This document shows, piece by piece, positions 25,244 through 32,867 of a DNA stretch of 48,000 nt. Under the pieces are notes generated by a model that worked only from the letters and a program-made list of their open reading frames with translations, searched no databases and was not told the origin of the DNA. Made by a program: the position numbers and the translations under genes. Source of the stretch: Pseudomonadota bacterium (GTDB taxonomy: Bacteria; Desulfobacterota; Desulfobacteria; Desulfobacterales; Desulfobacteraceae). The stretch spans positions 1-48,000 of the forward strand of contig JAHJLV010000046.1 in NCBI GenBank assembly GCA_018821535.1, read 5' to 3'. Positions within the stretch are counted from its first letter, which is position 1. The number at the start of each line of letters is the position of its first letter.

Positions 25244-26011
25244 TTGGAAATTGCAGCATCTTTAGGTCGGTATACTTTAAACTGCATTCAGGTTTTTGGA
25301 AGAAGCGGTATTTTTTTATGTGTGAGTATTTTCCAGGCATTTGTTCTGCCCTTCAGATTTTTTCGTCTGGTCAAGGAAATTGAATTTATTGGTTCCAAGT
25401 CTTTTTTAATCGTTTTTGTTACGGCATTGTTTACCGGTATGGTTTTAGGTATTCAGGGGTATTATTCCTTGAGCCAGTTCGGCGCAGAAGCTGCATTGGG
25501 AACCATGGTTGCTCTTTCCATTATCAGGGAACTTGGGCCGGTGCTCTGTGCACTTATGGTAACCGGAAGAGCCGGGTCTGCCATTGCCGCTGAAATCGGA
25601 ATCATGAAAATCACGGATCAGTTTCCCGCACTTGAGATGATGGCGATTGATCCTCTTAAATATGTTATCAGCCCCAAAATTCTGGCAGGCATCATTTCTC
25701 TGCCGCTGTTGACCGCCTTTTTTGATCTTGTAGGGATTGCCGGCGGCTACCTTGTGGGCGTCAAACTCTTAGGGGTAAATGAAGGGGCCTATATCGGAAG
25801 AATAGTTTCCGCGGTCACTTTTACTGATATTTACGGTGGAATTTTAAAATCATTCTGTTTTGGCGGATTGATTGCCTGGATTTCCACATTTATGGGATTT
25901 TCTGCGGAGCCCACAACAGAAGGTGTCAGTCGTGCAACGACCAATACTGTTGTTGTGACTTCGCTTTCAATTCTTATTGTGGATTATATCTTGACATCTT
26001 TATTATTATAG
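25244..26011 (+). CDS. mlaE: MlaE: permease of the Mla phospholipid transporter
   Basis: A 255-residue MlaE-family permease with about five transmembrane segments and the family hallmarks VTALFTGMVLGIQGYYSL, ELGPVLCALMVTGRAGSAIAAEIG and MKITDQFPALEMMAIDP. It forms the membrane dimer bound by MlaF. The TTG start is preceded by AGGGG about nine bases upstream; the family usually begins at this point. mlaD follows after 17 nt. Confidence 0.92.
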   Translation: MEIAASLGRYTLNCIQVFGRSGIFLCVSIFQAFVLPFRFFRLVKEIEFIGSKSFLIVFVTALFTGMVLGIQGYYSLSQFGAEAALGTMVALSIIRELGPVLCALMVTGRAGSAIAAEIGIMKITDQFPALEMMAIDPLKYVISPKILAGIISLPLLTAFFDLVGIAGGYLVGVKLLGVNEGAYIGRIVSAVTFTDIYGGILKSFCFGGLIAWISTFMGFSAEPTTEGVSRATTNTVVVTSLSILIVDYILTSLLL

Positions 26012-26028
26012 GATTTAGATTATCTATT

Positions 26029-26466
26029 ATGTTTGGGAAAAAAACAGAGATTTCAGTCGGTATTTTTATGATGGTGGGGATCGCTTGCCTGGTATACCTG
26101 TCGGTTAATCTGGGCGGTGTCGATCTGTTCGGTTCTGATGCCTATATGATTGAAGCAAGGTTTGGTTCTATTGAGGGACTTGAGGTCGCAGCTTCAGTTG
26201 AAATTGCAGGTGTGCCTGTGGGAAAAGTTAAACGAATTACATTGGATGAAAATGAAGCCGTCGTTCAAATGGAAATCAAAAAAGGAACACAGATTACAGA
26301 TGATACGATTGCTTCAATTCGTACCAAGGGTGTGATAGGGGATAAATTTATCAAACTGTCACCGGGTGGTTCTGATGAGATATTGGGGGATAATGATTCT
26401 TTAATGGAAACAGAATCATCTATCAGTCTGGAAGAATTGGTCAGTAAATACGTTTTTGAGAAATAG
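26029..26466 (+). CDS. mlaD: MlaD: MCE-domain lipid-binding subunit
   Basis: A 145-residue protein with an N-terminal transmembrane helix (EISVGIFMMVGIACLVYLSVNLG, ~6-27) and a single MCE domain (ARFGSIEGLEVAASVEIAGVPVGKVKRI ... ISTKGVIGDKFI-type pattern). MlaD hexamers form the periplasmic ring that passes phospholipid between MlaC and MlaFE. Length is normal for the short MlaD form. The STAS gene starts 7 nt after its stop. Confidence 0.92.
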   Translation: MFGKKTEISVGIFMMVGIACLVYLSVNLGGVDLFGSDAYMIEARFGSIEGLEVAASVEIAGVPVGKVKRITLDENEAVVQMEIKKGTQITDDTIASIRTKGVIGDKFIKLSPGGSDEILGDNDSLMETESSISLEELVSKYVFEK

Positions 26467-26473
26467 TGGAATT

Positions 26474-26821
26474 ATGAGCTTTAAAATTAAAAGCAACGAA
26501 AAAGAAAATATCGGTATCATTAAAGTTGACGGTGAAGTGGATATGTTCAGTTCACCCAATTTAAGGGACAAGCTTCTTCCATTGTTTGAAAAAGGAGTCA
26601 AGGGGGTGATAGTTGATCTTTCCGGAGTTTCATTTATGGACAGTTCCGGGATTGCAACCCTTGTTGAAGGACTCCAATGGAGCAAAAAAGATAACAAACA
26701 GTTTGTATTGACAGGCCTTGGTGCCAATGTCCTGAATGCGCTTGCATTAACAAAACTGGACAGTGTGTTCAATATCCAGGCAAATGCAAATGATGCCTAT
26801 AAAACGTTGCTCAATATTTAA
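26474..26821 (+). CDS. STAS-domain protein (MlaB / anti-sigma antagonist type)
   Basis: A 115-residue single STAS domain (VDGEVDMFSSPNLRDKLLPL, VIVDLSGVSFMDSSGIATLVEG). The DSSG motif retains a serine at position 58, the phosphorylation site of SpoIIAA-type antagonists. Position in the Mla operon suggests an MlaB role (binding MlaF); the conserved Ser and the nearby RsbW-like kinase and two PP2C phosphatases suggest it is instead, or also, a partner-switch protein. I start it at ATG 26474 with GGA upstream; the longer frame from 26456 overlaps mlaD and adds a non-family extension. Confidence 0.85.
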   Translation: MSFKIKSNEKENIGIIKVDGEVDMFSSPNLRDKLLPLFEKGVKGVIVDLSGVSFMDSSGIATLVEGLQWSKKDNKQFVLTGLGANVLNALALTKLDSVFNIQANANDAYKTLLNI

Positions 26822-26848
26822 AAAAGATTTTTTTCAAAGAGGAGTTTT

Positions 26849-27439
26849 ATGAAATTTTTTAAACAGGTGCTTTTAATTTTTACAGCGGTTTGTATCCTTT
26901 CTCCCATAAATCATGCTGTGGCCTCCGTTGCACAGGAACAGCTTCAAACAACCATTGATCAAATACTGGATATATTAAAGGATCCAGCGCTGAAAGGGGA
27001 TGAAAATACTGAAAAAAGAAGAACCCGTTTAAAAGATAAAATCAGTGAGCGGTTTGATTTTGAAAAAATGTCGAAATCAAGTGTTGCTAAAAATCTGTGG
27101 AAAAGCGGAACCCAGGAAGAGAAAAAAGAATTTATAAAATTGTTCAGTCAGCTTCTGGAAGACACCTATATTTCGAAAATTGAATCTTACACAAATGAGA
27201 AGATCGTGTATGTAAAGGATGACGTTAAAGATAAAAAAGCAACGATCGATACAAAAATTATTACCGACACCAATGAAATTCCGATTAATTACAGCCTGTA
27301 CCAGGCAGAAGGAAATGTCTGGAAGGTGCAGAATATACAGGTGGTAGGCCTTAACCTGGTTGGAAATTACAGAGCTCAGTTTAAATCCATAAGAACTTTT
27401 GATAAATTGTTGGAAACTCTTAAAAAGAAGCTGGAATAA
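26849..27439 (+). CDS. mlaC: MlaC: periplasmic phospholipid-binding protein
   Basis: A 196-residue protein with a signal peptide (QVLLIFTAVCILSPINHAVA, cut before SVAQ) and the MlaC/Ttg2D fold: ISERFDFEKMSKSSVAKNLW, FIKLFSQLLEDTYISKIESY, WKVQNIQVVGLNLVGNYRAQF. It carries phospholipid across the periplasm between MlaD and the outer membrane. GAGGAG lies upstream of the ATG. Last gene of the mla operon; an AT-rich gap of about 240 bp follows. Confidence 0.92.
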   Translation: MKFFKQVLLIFTAVCILSPINHAVASVAQEQLQTTIDQILDILKDPALKGDENTEKRRTRLKDKISERFDFEKMSKSSVAKNLWKSGTQEEKKEFIKLFSQLLEDTYISKIESYTNEKIVYVKDDVKDKKATIDTKIITDTNEIPINYSLYQAEGNVWKVQNIQVVGLNLVGNYRAQFKSIRTFDKLLETLKKKLE

Positions 27440-27677
27440 AGATTTATTTTCTATAGTGTTTTGACAGATAGTATAACAAGCTGTGGATTGTTTTTTTCCT
27501 GGCCCCAGATCATGTGTGCGATTGTTTGTGTTCGTAACTTCAATCGTAGCCTTTGTTTTTTTTCGTAAAATAACTATGTTTTTTAGTCATGAAAGCACTC
27601 GTAAAATTAGAGTTTTACCTGTATTTTCAGTGGTTTTAATTATCGTTGCCGTATAATGAGGTCATGGAGGAGGCAGT

Positions 27678-28583
27678 ATGAAAAATATTATGATTACAGG
27701 CGCCTCGGGTTTCATAGGAAAAAATCTATCCAGGTATTTATTGCTGAAAAATTATCATGTTTCCGGTGTCGGAACATCAAAAAATCATCCGTTTTCAAAA
27801 GAATTCATGAATTTTGAATGGATAAGTGCAGATACTACTGTTCAAGGTGACTGGCAGGAAAAAATTGATCAGGCAGATACCATTATTAATCTGACCGGAA
27901 AAAGTATTTTCAGTTATTGGACGCCAAAATATAAACAGGATATTTATAATTCGCGAATTTTGACCACCCGGCATATTGTTCAGGCTATCAAAAATGGGAC
28001 TGGAAAACAATTATTGTCTGCATCGGCAGTGGGAATTTATGGCCATTGCGGGGACGCACTGCTAAATGAGGATTCAGAACCGGGTGAGGATTTTCTGGCT
28101 CATGTGTGCAGGGATTGGGAAAATGAGGCGCTAAAGGCAAAGGATAAGAATGTCCGTGTGTCCATCTTGCGTCTGGGGGTTGTCCTTGGGAATGGAGGTG
28201 CTTTATCCACCATGGTTCCTGCATTTAAATTTTTCGCAGGCGGCCCTCTCGGCAGCGGGAAACAGTGGTTTCCCTGGGTTCACATAAAAGATCTGGAACA
28301 GGCAGTTGAATTTATCATTGAAGAACAGGATCTTGCCGGCGTTTTTAATCTGGTGGGCCCGCAGCCTGTTCAGCAGAAACAGCTTGCTAAAAGCCTGGGC
28401 AGGGCATTAAATCGTCCGGCATTTATGCCTGCACCGGCATGTGTGATCAGGCTTTTCATGGGTGAACTGGGAAAAAGTCTGCTTCAGAGTCAGAAGGTTG
28501 TTCCAACTCGCCTTATTCAGTCAGGTTGTGATTTTGAATTTAAAACTGTAGAAGATGCACTGAAAGATATTTTTAAAAAATAA
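27678..28583 (+). CDS. TIGR01777-family NAD(P)-dependent epimerase
   Basis: A 301-residue extended SDR: nucleotide-binding ITGASGFIGKNLSRYL at the N-terminus, INLTGKSIF, the catalytic-region SASAVGIYGHCG and the family C-terminal KVVPTRLIQSGCDFEF (the VxPxRLxxxGFxF pattern). The family (E. coli YfcH, human SDR39U1) is well conserved but its substrate is unknown. A TATAAT at 27652-27657 and a GGAGGAGG ribosome site precede it. It appears monocistronic. Confidence 0.88.
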   Translation: MKNIMITGASGFIGKNLSRYLLLKNYHVSGVGTSKNHPFSKEFMNFEWISADTTVQGDWQEKIDQADTIINLTGKSIFSYWTPKYKQDIYNSRILTTRHIVQAIKNGTGKQLLSASAVGIYGHCGDALLNEDSEPGEDFLAHVCRDWENEALKAKDKNVRVSILRLGVVLGNGGALSTMVPAFKFFAGGPLGSGKQWFPWVHIKDLEQAVEFIIEEQDLAGVFNLVGPQPVQQKQLAKSLGRALNRPAFMPAPACVIRLFMGELGKSLLQSQKVVPTRLIQSGCDFEFKTVEDALKDIFKK

Positions 28584-28670
28584 ATTTTTAATTGATCATT
28601 CAATGCTTTTGTATGTATATATTCAATGTTTATAGTTTAAAGGTATGGTATTCATTTTGCACTTTAAATT

Positions 28671-28689
28671 GAAATTGATAATCAGAATA
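28671..28689. promoter_or_regulatory. Fur/PerR-box-like sequence before the ferritin-like gene
   Basis: GAAATTGATAATCAGAATA matches 14 of 19 positions of the classical Fur box by hand comparison. It lies about 40-60 bases before the ferritin-like gene, a logical place for iron or peroxide control. Not tested statistically; the region is AT-rich. Confidence 0.35.
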
Positions 28690-28730
28690 ATTTTATAGAA
28701 TTAAACTCGTTAAAAAAGAGGAGAGGTTAA

Positions 28731-29198
28731 ATGAAAATGGAATTTGGATCAATTGATGAAATATTGGAGTTTGCGATTGATGGAGAGAAGCAGGCTGTTC
28801 AATTTTATACATCTTTAGCCAGGCAGGCGACCCGGACATCCCTTAAAGAGGTTTTTGAAAATTTTGCAAAAGAAGAAAAAAAGCATGTGACACTTCTTTC
28901 TGATATGGCTGGGAATAAAGAAAAAATTGATTCCTATGAATTCAAGGAAGTGACTGATCTGAAAATCAGTGATTATATGGTGGAAATAGAATACAAAGAA
29001 GGCATGCCCATGCCGGAAATTCTTAAAATCGCCATGAAAAGAGAAGAAAAAGCGACAAAACTATATACCATGCTTTCTGAACAGACAGATGATGCAGCAG
29101 GTAAAAAAGTTTTTTCAATTCTGGCACAGGAAGAAAAGAAACATAAATTGACGCTTGAAACCATGTATGATGATTATATGGCAGATCAGGAAAATTAA
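28731..29198 (+). CDS. Ferritin-like diiron (rubrerythrin-family) protein without rubredoxin domain
   Basis: A 155-residue four-helix bundle with the two helix-pair diiron motifs: first EKQAVQFY with EEKKHV, second EEKATKLY with EEKKHKL, giving the E...ExxH ligands of the rubrerythrin family. The C-terminal rubredoxin domain of classical rubrerythrin is missing, so electrons must come from a separate rubredoxin. Likely role: peroxide or oxygen reduction in this anaerobe. GAGGAGAGG precedes the ATG and a good terminator follows at 29234. Confidence 0.85.
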   Translation: MKMEFGSIDEILEFAIDGEKQAVQFYTSLARQATRTSLKEVFENFAKEEKKHVTLLSDMAGNKEKIDSYEFKEVTDLKISDYMVEIEYKEGMPMPEILKIAMKREEKATKLYTMLSEQTDDAAGKKVFSILAQEEKKHKLTLETMYDDYMADQEN

Positions 29199-29233
29199 AC
29201 AATAATTTAGATTATTATATTTTGTCGGGTTGA

Positions 29234-29267
29234 AAAAAGGGTTGGTTATAAATGATCAGCCCTTTTT
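29234..29267 (+). terminator. Intrinsic terminator of the ferritin-like gene
   Basis: An 11-bp stem with one G-U pair (AAAAAGGGTTG at 29234-29244 and CAGCCCTTTTT at 29257-29267) around a 12-nt loop, ending in a T-run. Confidence 0.75.
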
Positions 29268-29313
29268 ATTTGGTTCAAAACGGCAAATTGCGTATTTGAA
29301 TGAGAATATTCTG

Positions 29314-29335
29314 CATGATACAGGTCTGTATCATG
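29314..29335. promoter_or_regulatory. 22-bp palindrome upstream of xthA
   Basis: CATGATACA-GGTC-TGTATCATG: 9-bp perfect arms with a 4-nt centre, 29 bases before the xthA ATG. The shape fits a dimeric repressor or activator site. No T-run follows, so it is not a terminator. Confidence 0.45.
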
Positions 29336-29364
29336 AGACAAAAATATAACTATCGGGGAAAAAA

Positions 29365-30156
29365 ATGTTCGAAAAAAACAGCTTAAAAATAATTTCCTGG
29401 AATGTAAATGGGCTGCGGGCAGTTATAAAAAAAAATTTTTTGCAGAGTGTTTCAGCACTTGATGCGGATATTGTGCTGCTTCAGGAAACCAAACTCCAGG
29501 AAGATCAACGCACCCAGGAAATGATTCATCTGCTTGATTATCAGTCTTTCTGGTCATATTCAACGGTGAAAAAAGGATACAGCGGTGTTGCGGCGTATGC
29601 CAGACAGATGCCTGAAAAGGTCATCACTGATTTTGCCCGTCCTGAATTTGACGGAGAAGGCCGGGTGATTCAACTGGATTTTAAAACATTCACGTTGTTT
29701 AATATTTATTTTCCCAATGGCCAGATGAGTGATGAACGTCTGGCATATAAACTGGATTTTTACAACTGGGTTTTAGACTATGCCAGAACTCTCCGGAATG
29801 AAGGAAAAAGTCTTATTATTACTGGCGATTTCAACACAGCTCACAATGAAATTGATCTGAAAAATCCAGGTCCGAATTCAAAAAGTTCCGGATTTTTAAG
29901 AATTGAAAGAGATGTGCTGGACCGTATGGTGGAGGATGGATATGTGGATACGTTCAGACATTTTTATCCGGACACGGTTAAATATTCGTGGTGGTCTTAT
30001 CGGTTTAATGCAAGAAAAAACAATGCCGGGTGGCGGATTGATTATTTTTTTGTGACCCGGGATCTGATCGATAAAGGCCGGGTGACCCAGGCCTTTATCG
30101 ATAATGATGTGTTCGGATCAGATCATTGTCCTGTGGGAATCGTATTAAAGATCTGA
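29365..30156 (+). CDS. xthA: Exodeoxyribonuclease III (AP endonuclease)
   Basis: A 263-residue exonuclease III-family enzyme. Motifs in order: SWNVNGLRA (~9), LQETKLQ (catalytic Glu, ~40), YFPNGQ (~115), GDFNTAHNEIDL (~155) and the end motif GSDHCPVGI (catalytic His). It repairs abasic and oxidatively damaged 3' ends, fitting the neighbouring peroxide-defence ferritin-like gene. GGGG lies upstream of the ATG. It converges with the rubredoxin-DUF2231 gene. Confidence 0.93.
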   Translation: MFEKNSLKIISWNVNGLRAVIKKNFLQSVSALDADIVLLQETKLQEDQRTQEMIHLLDYQSFWSYSTVKKGYSGVAAYARQMPEKVITDFARPEFDGEGRVIQLDFKTFTLFNIYFPNGQMSDERLAYKLDFYNWVLDYARTLRNEGKSLIITGDFNTAHNEIDLKNPGPNSKSSGFLRIERDVLDRMVEDGYVDTFRHFYPDTVKYSWWSYRFNARKNNAGWRIDYFFVTRDLIDKGRVTQAFIDNDVFGSDHCPVGIVLKI

Positions 30157-30167
30157 GGTGTAGCGGT

Positions 30168-30800
30168 CTAATCCTTAAATACCAGTTTTCCTCCAATATG
30201 ACCTGCAATTCCTGCTGCGGAAAGCATGATAATATTGATTGCAAGAAAGACCCAGGCAACGGATGAGTTCAGGATCTGCGGGTTAAACAGATACCATACA
30301 AGAACGATAATGCAGGATGCACAGGTGATTGCAGCAGCGGTTATCTTGATTTTAAAAATAGTCGTAAGTGCACGGTTGTATTTGGTTTTCCATTCCAAAA
30401 TGCCGGTATAAATAACCAGGGGCAGTGCGCAGAAAACAAAAACCAGATTAATAACAGCGGCTTTTACAAATAATTGCGAATCAAAAAACCAGGCCAGAAC
30501 AAACAGAATAACGGCTATGGGCAGCACACCATTGGGGGTGTGAACCGATATCGGGTGGGCATGGTGCTTTAAGAGTGCAGCGTTGATCTGTTCATATACG
30601 GTTCTTGCTGAAGCCGCTTTCGGAACAGGTGAGGTTGTTTTTTCTTCAGAACCCCCTTTTTTCCGGGGGGATTTAGCAGGAATGGATGCTTCATCAATTT
30701 CAATGAATTTGCTGCTGTCAACACCGCAGACCGGGCATTTTTCAGGTGGCGCATCTCCTTTGTGAACATATTTGCAGACACTACATTGCCAGACTTTCAT
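30168..30800 (-). CDS. Rubredoxin-like domain fused to DUF2231 membrane protein
   Basis: A 210-residue protein. Residues 1-~35 are a rubredoxin-like Cys4 module (WQCSVCKYVH...EKCPVCGVD), followed by a charged linker (~40-75) and a membrane part with four helices (VLPIAVILFVLAWFF, AVINLVFVFCALPLVIYTG, ITAAAITCASCIIVLVWYLF, VAWVFLAINIIMLSAAGIAG) of the DUF2231 type, with His residues at HHAHPISVH and AGHIGG that could bind haem. A membrane electron-transfer protein is the natural guess. It lies 21 nt after citrate synthase on the same strand and could end that operon. Confidence 0.78.
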   Translation of the reverse strand: MKVWQCSVCKYVHKGDAPPEKCPVCGVDSSKFIEIDEASIPAKSPRKKGGSEEKTTSPVPKAASARTVYEQINAALLKHHAHPISVHTPNGVLPIAVILFVLAWFFDSQLFVKAAVINLVFVFCALPLVIYTGILEWKTKYNRALTTIFKIKITAAAITCASCIIVLVWYLFNPQILNSSVAWVFLAINIIMLSAAGIAGHIGGKLVFKD

Positions 30801-30821
30801 TTGTTTTTATCCTTTTTTTAA

Positions 30822-32003
30822 TTAACGGTTATCCAAATCAATAAATACACATTCATCCGGACCGCAGTACTCACCAACGTATGCAGCGCCAGGACGATAC
30901 AAAGAGGGTTTGGGTGCAGCCATTGCAAACTGTTCTTCAATAACGTGGGCAGACCATCCGCTGACCCGTGAGACCGCAAACAACGGAGAGAAAAGATCCG
31001 TGGCAATCCCCATGGCGTGAAACAGGGAAGCACTGTAAAAATCAACATTGCAGAAAATTTCGCTTTGTTTTTTTGCTTTAAATGCTGCCTTGCCCTTGAT
31101 TTCTAATTCCTTTGAAAGTTCATACCATTGGGGTTGGTTGGCGATCTGTCCCATTCTTTGGCTCATAGGCGCAAGGATAATGGCACGGGGGTCATCGGTT
31201 TGATAGACCGCATGTCCCAGGCCCATGATCAGACCACCGGAACTTAGAATATTATTAATATATGCGTCTATTTTATCAACCGATCCGATCTGCTTTAACA
31301 TCTGCATGACACGGACATTTGCTCCGCCATGCAGTGCGCCGGAAAGAGAACCTATGGCTGCCGATATTGCGGCATAAATATGCGCCCGTGTAGATGCAAC
31401 CTGTCTTGCTGTAAACGTAGATGCATTAAAAGAATGTTCCGCGTGCAAAACCAGGCTGGTATCAAAAAACCGGGCGGTTTCTTCATCGGGTTTTTCACCT
31501 TTGAGCATATACAGAAAATTTGCGCCATGACCCAGGGAATTGTCCGGTTCAATGACCTTTTTCCCGTTTCTGATCCGATCCCAGGCTGCCGTAATCGTGG
31601 CAATTCCTGCAATAAGATTTTCCGCACTGAATAAGGTTGTTTTAACTTCCAGATCCGTTGCATCCGGGTCATGCTGAATGAGCAGCAGGGTTGCCATCTG
31701 GAGAACATCCATCGGGTTCATGTCCTGTGGCAATGTCGCAAGAAATGAAAAAATATTTTCCGGAACACGCCTTTTCTGTTTAAGACTCTGGTCAAATTGC
31801 ACCAGTTCGTTTTTTTTGGGCAGGCGCTCATATAAAAGTAAAAAACAGGTTTCTTCAAAGGTTGCATGTTTTGCCAGATCTTCAATTAAAAATCCGCGGT
31901 AAATCAGTTTGCCTTCTTTTCCACGAACATCACATATTTTTGAGCTGGCCACATCGATCCCTCTAAGTCCTGTATTCATAACAGGCACAGTGCAGTCATC
32001 CAT
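30822..32003 (-). CDS. gltA: Citrate synthase
   Basis: A 393-residue citrate synthase of the short (type I dimeric-like) class. Start VPVMNTGLRGIDVASSKI with LIYRGFLIEDLA; catalytic His residues in GALHGGANV and GLGHAVYQTDDPRA, and catalytic Asp in NVDFYSASL. It condenses oxaloacetate and acetyl-CoA, the entry to the oxidative TCA cycle used by Desulfobacter-type complete oxidisers. It starts 11 nt after the ferredoxin:thioredoxin reductase gene, so it is cotranscribed with a thiol-redox module. A 2-methylcitrate synthase activity cannot be ruled out from sequence alone. Confidence 0.9.
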   Translation of the reverse strand: MDDCTVPVMNTGLRGIDVASSKICDVRGKEGKLIYRGFLIEDLAKHATFEETCFLLLYERLPKKNELVQFDQSLKQKRRVPENIFSFLATLPQDMNPMDVLQMATLLLIQHDPDATDLEVKTTLFSAENLIAGIATITAAWDRIRNGKKVIEPDNSLGHGANFLYMLKGEKPDEETARFFDTSLVLHAEHSFNASTFTARQVASTRAHIYAAISAAIGSLSGALHGGANVRVMQMLKQIGSVDKIDAYINNILSSGGLIMGLGHAVYQTDDPRAIILAPMSQRMGQIANQPQWYELSKELEIKGKAAFKAKKQSEIFCNVDFYSASLFHAMGIATDLFSPLFAVSRVSGWSAHVIEEQFAMAAPKPSLYRPGAAYVGEYCGPDECVFIDLDNR

Positions 32004-32014
32004 AAGAATTCTCC

Positions 32015-32350
32015 TTAAAAATTAAATGATTTTTCAGGGGGTCTTCTTTCCGGAACATCCTGGGACTGAATTTCATTATTGTGCAATGCCCGGGACACAT
32101 ATAATCCGCAGTAGCAGGCACCATATTCTTCCAGATCCGGGGCTCTGTAGACACAGGGGCATATGATATCCTTGTCTTTATCACGATCGTTGCAGGCAAG
32201 TCGGCACGGACAGGCCATATAGCCATATCGGTCTTTATTGAGGAGAAGCGATTCAAGAAGTTCATACACCAGATCCATATCTTTATTGAAATATATCCCT
32301 TTGGCTTCCTGTGATTTTTTTAACATTTCATATAGTTGTTCAACTTTCAT
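32015..32350 (-). CDS. Ferredoxin:thioredoxin reductase catalytic subunit (FTRc-like)
   Basis: A 111-residue protein with the FTR beta-subunit cysteine pattern: CPCRLAC ... CPCVYRAPD ... GACYCGLYV. These ligate a 4Fe-4S cluster next to an active-site disulfide that takes electrons from ferredoxin and reduces a thioredoxin-like partner. The variable subunit is absent, as in many anaerobes. ATG 32350 overlaps the glutaredoxin stop by 11 bp, so the partner is probably that small protein. The longer frame to 32398 lies inside the glutaredoxin gene and is rejected. Confidence 0.88.
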   Translation of the reverse strand: MKVEQLYEMLKKSQEAKGIYFNKDMDLVYELLESLLLNKDRYGYMACPCRLACNDRDKDKDIICPCVYRAPDLEEYGACYCGLYVSRALHNNEIQSQDVPERRPPEKSFNF

Positions 32351-32600
32351 CGTTAATACCCAGTGCCTCCTTGATTTGTTTTTCTTTATAACCGACAATC
32401 ACTGTCTCATTTATTTTAATGGTGGGAAAAGAGCATCGCGGATTGATTGCTTTGATGTCTTTTAGTATGGCTTTGCGTTCTTCTCCTTCCAGATCGTCAA
32501 CTTCTATATAATCATATTCGACATTGCATTCTGAAAGAAGTTTTTTGGTTGATTTGCAATGACTGCAAGTGCTTAAAGCATACAGGATTGGTTTTTCCAT
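32340..32600 (-). CDS. Glutaredoxin-like protein
   Basis: An 86-residue thioredoxin-fold protein: LYALSTCSHCKSTKKLL with the CxxC active site (Cys12-x2-Cys15), cis-Pro in SFPTIKI and the C-terminal GYKEKQIKEAL. It has no obvious glutathione requirement and the organism group generally lacks glutathione, so it probably takes electrons from the overlapping FTRc-like protein. First gene of a minus-strand operon with FTRc-like, citrate synthase and rubredoxin-DUF2231. Confidence 0.88.
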   Translation of the reverse strand: MEKPILYALSTCSHCKSTKKLLSECNVEYDYIEVDDLEGEERKAILKDIKAINPRCSFPTIKINETVIVGYKEKQIKEALGINDES

Positions 32601-32676
32601 TGCGGTTATGTCTCCTTTGAGCGGTATGTGATAGAAATATAGTTAACTGAATAAAAACTTAATGATCTGAAAGTTT

Positions 32677-32689
32677 GCACAATTTGTGC
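32677..32689. promoter_or_regulatory. Small palindrome in the divergent grx / dehydrogenase spacer
   Basis: GCACAATTTGTGC: 6-bp arms around one base, in the 267-bp spacer between two divergent redox operons. It could be an operator shared by both, but short palindromes arise by chance. Confidence 0.25.
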
Positions 32690-32867
32690 CGGAATTGCAA
32701 GGCTAAAGTAAACAGATTAGAGTCTGGGACACAAAAAATAGGGCATTCATTTTTTAAATTAAGTTATTTTTATGGTTTGATCAAAAAAATGGTCTGAATA
32801 TTGCTTTGCTAAATTAAAAATGAATGATATCTTTGACTGATCCCGAATTGTTAAAAGGAGAAAATCT

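Noticed and set aside
27440..27677. Possible small RNA or gene in the spacer after mlaC
   Set aside because: Apart from a TATAAT at 27652 and short weak inverted repeats I see no structure or frame to support a gene.
32601..32867. Riboswitch or small gene in the divergent redox spacer
   Set aside because: No known riboswitch motif and no frame with a ribosome site; just a short palindrome was listed.
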